Part shown: positions 59,992 through 64,000 of the stretch, in pieces
Position numbering within the stretch: the first letter of the stretch is position 1
How the letters are laid out: each line of letters opens with the position of its first letter
From: Novipirellula herctigrandis
GTDB taxonomy: Bacteria; Planctomycetota; Planctomycetia; Pirellulales; Pirellulaceae
Assembly: GCA_007859835.1 (NCBI GenBank)
Contig: SJPJ01000001.1
Coordinates: 1,726,545-1,790,544 of the forward strand
Length of the DNA: 64,000 nucleotides
Direction of reading: 5' to 3'
Made by a program: the position numbers and the translations under genes
The notes under the pieces: generated by a model
Told to the model about the DNA's origin: nothing
Databases searched by the model: none
Seen by the model: the letters and a program-made list of their open reading frames with translations, nothing else

Positions 59992-60127
59992 CAAAGAATT
60001 GTCGCGGTTTTGGTCGAGAGAATAGAACCGAAACGGCCGAAGTAATGCTCGGATTTCACCCCCGCACTACTCCGACCGTCGCTCACAAGTTTCAATTATA
60101 GACAAGCGGGTTGCTGTTCAAGCTTAA

Positions 60128-60862
60128 TTACTGAACCGGCACGGCACCAGGCGGAAGCGGATCAGCACTAAGAATGCGATCACCACGAGCGTCAAAGTTG
60201 TCACTAATCGATGACCCGCTGCCACTAACTTGTCCTTCGTAGACAGGGCTACCATAAACTTGTCCACCGATTCCATTGCCGATGATTTCACCGTTGATCG
60301 GAAGCACGCTTTCACCAATGACGGTTTCGCCCATGATCATACCGCTGTGATAAGGATCCTCGACCATCGGGCCGTAGCCATTCATGACCGATCCGCCACA
60401 TTGGCACGGGCTCATGGCACCACCACAACCACAACTCGACGATTCATAATTTTCGTATCCGCTATAGCAACCTCCGCCACATCCGTTTCCACACACGTTG
60501 CCGCAAGGTGGGCAACATTCCGGTTGCGATCCACAGGCTGGGGCACCATAGCTAGGTACGGCGTACACCGGAGCAGTGCGACGGTTGAACAAACCACAAC
60601 GAGGTTGTGGAGCAACACGGACCAAAGGTGCAACCGGCGCCTGCATCACAGGTGCCGCTGGGGCTACCGGTGCCGCTGGGGCATAGGGAGCGTAAGGAGC
60701 CGGTTGAGCCGCAAGCGGTGCTTGCATATAGGGAACACTTGGCCGCGTGCAGAGACCACACTTGGCACCGCGTCCAAACCAAAATTGACGCAAGTTGCCG
60801 CAACCGGTGCTGACAACCAGCAACGACGCACACGCCACAAACGACATAATACGAGTATTCAT
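60128..60862 (-). CDS. Cysteine- and proline-rich lipoprotein
   Basis: About 244 residues from the ATG at 60862, with an AAAGAAA ribosome binding site just before it; the frame runs up to 60907. A short signal and the lipobox VVSTGC mark a lipoprotein. The mature part is low-complexity: Ala/Pro/Tyr repeats (PYAPYAPAAPVAPAAP), then a Cys/Gly-rich section (about residues 115-170) with many Cys pairs, then a Gly/Ser/Ile-rich tail. It may be a surface or envelope structural protein. No family recognised. Confidence 0.75.
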   Translation of the reverse strand: MNTRIMSFVACASLLVVSTGCGNLRQFWFGRGAKCGLCTRPSVPYMQAPLAAQPAPYAPYAPAAPVAPAAPVMQAPVAPLVRVAPQPRCGLFNRRTAPVYAVPSYGAPACGSQPECCPPCGNVCGNGCGGGCYSGYENYESSSCGCGGAMSPCQCGGSVMNGYGPMVEDPYHSGMIMGETVIGESVLPINGEIIGNGIGGQVYGSPVYEGQVSGSGSSISDNFDARGDRILSADPLPPGAVPVQ

Positions 60863-60990
60863 TTTCTTTACCTTGACTTGCATAGTGAGCTTATTCGGTG
60901 TTCTCAAATCGAGAACCAGTAAAAACTAGGTCGTAATCCATGATGTGCAAACGCAACATCGTTTTTTTTCTGCAACAATTCGTTGTATAG

Positions 60991-62046
60991 ATGCCACCCC
61001 CTCGTATTGCTGCTAATTCCTCACCACTGATGACTCACTCACGCATTACTATCCGCCACGTTATTGCCGTCATTGCGTTGGCAATGACTACGACATCCCT
61101 GTTTGCCGAGGGAGTATGTCTCGATACGTCGATCGAGGCACATGATTGTGCCATCGAAACGACGCTCAACGATCGCCTATGGTTAATCAACACACGTTCG
61201 ATTCCCACTTGTGCGTGTCGTGTCAACCTTGACGATCCTGACCTTAAAGTCAGCCGGCTCGGATGCAACGGATCGACTTGCCAGTCAACAAAAGAAGAGT
61301 ACCTATCGGAACTTGGTTCGGATCGCCCCGTTGTCGTTTATGTTCATGGCTATCGCTTTAAGCACTGCGAGGCAATCGAGCGTGGGTTGTTCGTCTATCA
61401 AAAAACGTTGCGTCGCCGCGCAGGCTGCGGCCCCATCGATTGGGTAATCTGGAGTTGGCCGAGTGATTGTGATAGCTTTATCACGAAGGATGTTCGCGAA
61501 AAAGCGAAGTTCGCTGATGCGCAAGCGCTATATTTATCGTGGTTGATTCGTGAACAACTTCGTCGATCGGTGGCAACCAAATTGATCGGCTACAGTCTCG
61601 GGGGACGTGTCATTACCGGTTCGCTTCACGCACTGGCGGGCGGTCGACTCGGCGGACGGACGTTGCCCGGAGAAACGATTCAACATGCAGGCGTCGATGT
61701 GGGCTTAGTTGCGCCGGCTATCGAGGAAGATTGGTTGGCTGCGGGCCAGTATCATGGTAAAGCAATCAGCAACATGGAAAATTTCACGGTATTGTTCAAT
61801 CAACGCGATGCGGTCCTTAAACGTTATTGGCTACTCGACAAAGTTCGTGGCGCGGTAGCGCTCGGCCTCGGTCGCATGCAATCGATTGTGCCAACCGTGG
61901 ATAACCAAGCCATTCAATTACGAGCACTTGATTTTTCTCGCGCGATCGGTATCACACACGACGAACTCGACTATTACCAAAGCCGGTTTGACGCGGGAAA
62001 AGAAATGGCCCGGTTGATATCCGATGTCCAAATGGTCTCGCGGTAA
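60991..62046 (+). CDS. Alpha/beta hydrolase, DUF900-like, exported
   Basis: 351 residues; a Met at residue 14 (61030) may be the true start, because a signal peptide begins there. The core has the oxyanion strand VVVYVHGYRF, the nucleophile elbow GYSLGGR and a late acidic/His region (HDELDYY). The overall pattern fits DUF900 esterase-like hydrolases. Several Cys residues in the first 100 residues suggest disulfides in the periplasm. The substrate is unknown. The next gene begins five bases after its stop. Confidence 0.8.
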   Translation: MPPPRIAANSSPLMTHSRITIRHVIAVIALAMTTTSLFAEGVCLDTSIEAHDCAIETTLNDRLWLINTRSIPTCACRVNLDDPDLKVSRLGCNGSTCQSTKEEYLSELGSDRPVVVYVHGYRFKHCEAIERGLFVYQKTLRRRAGCGPIDWVIWSWPSDCDSFITKDVREKAKFADAQALYLSWLIREQLRRSVATKLIGYSLGGRVITGSLHALAGGRLGGRTLPGETIQHAGVDVGLVAPAIEEDWLAAGQYHGKAISNMENFTVLFNQRDAVLKRYWLLDKVRGAVALGLGRMQSIVPTVDNQAIQLRALDFSRAIGITHDELDYYQSRFDAGKEMARLISDVQMVSR

Positions 62047-62051
62047 GAATC

Positions 62052-62954
62052 ATGGCGAAACCTAAAACGAAACGCCAACCTGCAAACGCGCCATCTCGAT
62101 TGGCAGACTCAACTGCCTACTTCTGCGGCCAATGGATCAAACGAGCAGAGATTGGATTGTCGGTGGATGACATCGGGTTTCTGCAAGGTGTCACCGCAGT
62201 GGAACGAATGCGAACCTACAGCAGAAACGTTTTCGAACTGCCACTACATTTAAAACGATTCTGCCACACAGCCTGTCATCTAGGCATCGATTCGCTACCC
62301 GACGAAGCACGATTCACCGAATTGGTTTCGGAACTCCTGACTCGTAACGCGGTAATGGTACAAGAACAAGGCGATGTAGGAATCACACTGTTTGCCACAC
62401 CCGGCCGAGCAGGATCACCATCACCCACAATTAGCCTGCATCTCAATTCGCTCGATTTTGAACTCATTGATCGTCGTATGCGCGAAGGCCAACCGCTAAT
62501 CATAACGGACGTGACACAACAACCGGATCAGACTTGGCCACGCTCACTGAAAGTTCGCTCGCGATTGCACTACTACTTGGCAGACCAATTCGCGAGTCGG
62601 TTTGCCACCGATGCTGCGGGAGTGTTAGTGGACCAAGACGGCACAATCACCGAAACGAGCCTAGCAAACCTTGCGATTGTGGAAGCGGGTGAAATCATCT
62701 CGCCATTAGCCGAACAGGTGCTCGCAGGGGTTACACAGCAAGTCATCGAAATGATCGCGATCAAACAATCCATCCCGTGGCGGAAAGAACGGATCGATGT
62801 CGAGCGGTTTCACTCGGCTCACGAAGTGCTTTGCATGGGAACGACAACCGGCATATGGTTCGCTTCGCAAATCAACGACGGCGAAGCAAGAACGCCAGGA
62901 CGCGTTTATGAGCGACTACGAGACCGCTTCGCCAACGATTCGCCAGACGTCTAG
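62052..62954 (+). CDS. Class IV PLP-dependent aminotransferase/lyase
   Basis: 300 residues. The fold-type IV pattern is clear: IGFLQGVTAVERMRTY at the N terminus, the catalytic Lys in SLKVRSRLHYYLAD, and the cofactor loop GTITETSLANLAIV. The family contains branched-chain aminotransferase, D-amino acid aminotransferase and aminodeoxychorismate lyase. Which of these applies is not decided by the visible motifs. It lies five bases downstream of the hydrolase gene on the same strand. Confidence 0.82.
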   Translation: MAKPKTKRQPANAPSRLADSTAYFCGQWIKRAEIGLSVDDIGFLQGVTAVERMRTYSRNVFELPLHLKRFCHTACHLGIDSLPDEARFTELVSELLTRNAVMVQEQGDVGITLFATPGRAGSPSPTISLHLNSLDFELIDRRMREGQPLIITDVTQQPDQTWPRSLKVRSRLHYYLADQFASRFATDAAGVLVDQDGTITETSLANLAIVEAGEIISPLAEQVLAGVTQQVIEMIAIKQSIPWRKERIDVERFHSAHEVLCMGTTTGIWFASQINDGEARTPGRVYERLRDRFANDSPDV

Positions 62955-63312
62955 CTTGTGCCCTACCGGCCCCCTGCATGCCCCACGGATTAGTCGATTA
63001 GTGCTACTTTCGCAGAAAATTTTACCGATAATTTGCTACCAACACTCGGATTCTACCTACCCCTACAACTCTCTAACAATTCCGCGAAAGAGTGAATAGG
63101 AATTTACCATCCACCGGCACGCAATAGCGTCCGGTTGCTTTCCATTAACCGCTTGCTATCGAACCGCGGATGGTTGTCGGCATTCCTAGTTTCGACACCA
63201 TCAACAAACCACCAAGACGCCTTTGCCAACCAAAAGGGCCTAGCTAAAATTACAGTCTGGCGGGCCGAGCGTTCAGTTACCCGTATCAACCCTCATCCAA
63301 GTACCAATACCG
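62955..63312. other. Intergenic region upstream of the carbonic anhydrase, no gene seen
   Basis: About 360 bases, AT-richer than the surrounding genes, with no repeat, RNA gene or supported frame. It should contain the promoter of the carbonic anhydrase gene. Confidence 0.5.
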
Positions 63313-64000
63313 ATGAACAATCAAGTCGATAAGGATGCGTCTGCGTCCTCGAAGAAGTCTTCTTCCCGGCACGTGATCATTTTCGGAATCACGCTTTTTT
63401 CAATTTGTGTCTCGCCCGGCTTTTGTGCCCATGCAATTGAACCGAGCTCGATCGAAGGACCGGCACCGGAATTGGTCAGTTCATCGGTATCAGCATCGGA
63501 AGCACTCGATCTATTGATCGACGGTAACGAGCGGTTTGCCGTCGAAAAGCCGATGCACGGTCACGAAAGCTGCTCACGTCGCAACTCGCTGTTGAAAGGC
63601 CAGCACCCTTTCGCAGTCATCGTCGGCTGTGCCGATTCGCGGGTACCACCCGAGTTGATTTTCGACCAAGGGTTTGGTGACCTATTTGTCATTCGCAATG
63701 CTGGAAATCTCATTGCAACGGATGTCGCTGCAAGTATTGAATATGCCGTCACACACCTCGACACTCAATTGGTCGTCGTGATGGGACACGAAGGCTGTGG
63801 GGCGATTACGGCTGCATTGGCGTCGAGCGAAGCTCGTTCGCATGAACCGATGGAATTGCAAGCGGTCCTAAAGATGATTGAAGTTTCGCTATCTGATCAC
63901 GAGCATCCAGCGGATCCCACACAGTATGTTGCAGCAGCGGTCAAAGCGAATGTCATTTCAGCCGTTAAACAACTTCGTTTCATGGCCATTGAACATGGCG
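63313..64000 (+). CDS. Beta-class carbonic anhydrase, exported, C-terminal part outside window
   Basis: About 229 residues visible, with the frame open through the right edge. The N-terminal basic stretch and a hydrophobic segment (about residues 22-44) form a signal peptide, so the enzyme is periplasmic. The zinc ligands and catalytic residues of the beta class are present: CADSRVPPE (Cys, Asp, Arg) and GHEGCGA (His, Cys). It converts carbon dioxide to bicarbonate. The end of the protein is missing. Confidence 0.9.
   Translation, partial: MNNQVDKDASASSKKSSSRHVIIFGITLFSICVSPGFCAHAIEPSSIEGPAPELVSSSVSASEALDLLIDGNERFAVEKPMHGHESCSRRNSLLKGQHPFAVIVGCADSRVPPELIFDQGFGDLFVIRNAGNLIATDVAASIEYAVTHLDTQLVVVMGHEGCGAITAALASSEARSHEPMELQAVLKMIEVSLSDHEHPADPTQYVAAAVKANVISAVKQLRFMAIEHG

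Overview
The window looks like a chromosome segment of a planctomycete of the Pirellulaceae type (Rhodopirellula-like). Several things point there together: a PSCyt1-DUF1549-DUF1553 protein paired with a Tat-exported DUF1501 protein, a DUF4159 protein, a Ser/Thr kinase fused to WD40 repeats, a formyltransferase/hydrolase complex FhcB-like protein of tetrahydromethanopterin-linked C1 metabolism, and many planctomycete-style lipoproteins and orphan proteins. Family calls come from reading the translated sequence, not from a database search. No rRNA, tRNA or CRISPR array was recognised.

Layout. 1-1310: the end of a multispan membrane protein (cut by the window edge) and a small GYF-domain protein. 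1782-7742: a leftward group of a lipoprotein, an SDR dehydrogenase, ScpB with an extreme acidic repeat extension, a HAD phosphatase, a helical-repeat protein and an FtsJ/RlmM-like RNA methyltransferase. 8229-12777: the DUF1501/DUF1553 pair. 12920-16386: a TPR-metallopeptidase protein translationally coupled to DUF4159. 16559-18652: SUI1-like factor and Na/phosphate cotransporter. 19182-20823: a complete IS701-type insertion sequence with inverted repeats, a TTAG target duplication and a frameshifted transposase. 20964-24580: tgt, groES and groEL with a clear terminator. 24724-29784: FhcB and RDD proteins, then two divergent phosphohexomutases. 30059-38636: kinase-WD40 protein, a six-repeat Myb/SANT-like protein, a beta-hydroxyacid dehydrogenase and GlnE. 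38981-42520: primary sigma factor, DUF1499 protein and RarA.

42724-48129 is a tightly overlapping operon of a YtrA-type GntR repressor, an ABC ATPase, an ABC-2 permease with a large extracytoplasmic domain and an anchored orphan protein. A promoter and a candidate operator lie directly in front of it. 48499-55457 is the most interesting block: a TolC-like outer membrane factor, an RND-type adaptor, a GAF-like/HlyD membrane adaptor and a PqqD-M50 protease-HlyD fusion, with no ordinary pump gene among them. It may be an export or peptide-maturation machine in which the M50 protein takes the pump's place. 55636-64000 holds nucleoside salvage (cdd, deoA), an HtrA protease, a Tat-exported transglutaminase, a Cys-rich lipoprotein, an alpha/beta hydrolase, a class IV aminotransferase and a periplasmic beta-carbonic anhydrase cut by the right edge.

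A window-wide trait is the frequency of short, near-perfect tandem duplications with units of 12-20 bp. They occur in coding regions (ScpB, the 426-aa protein, HtrA tail), in intergenic regions and across one stop codon.
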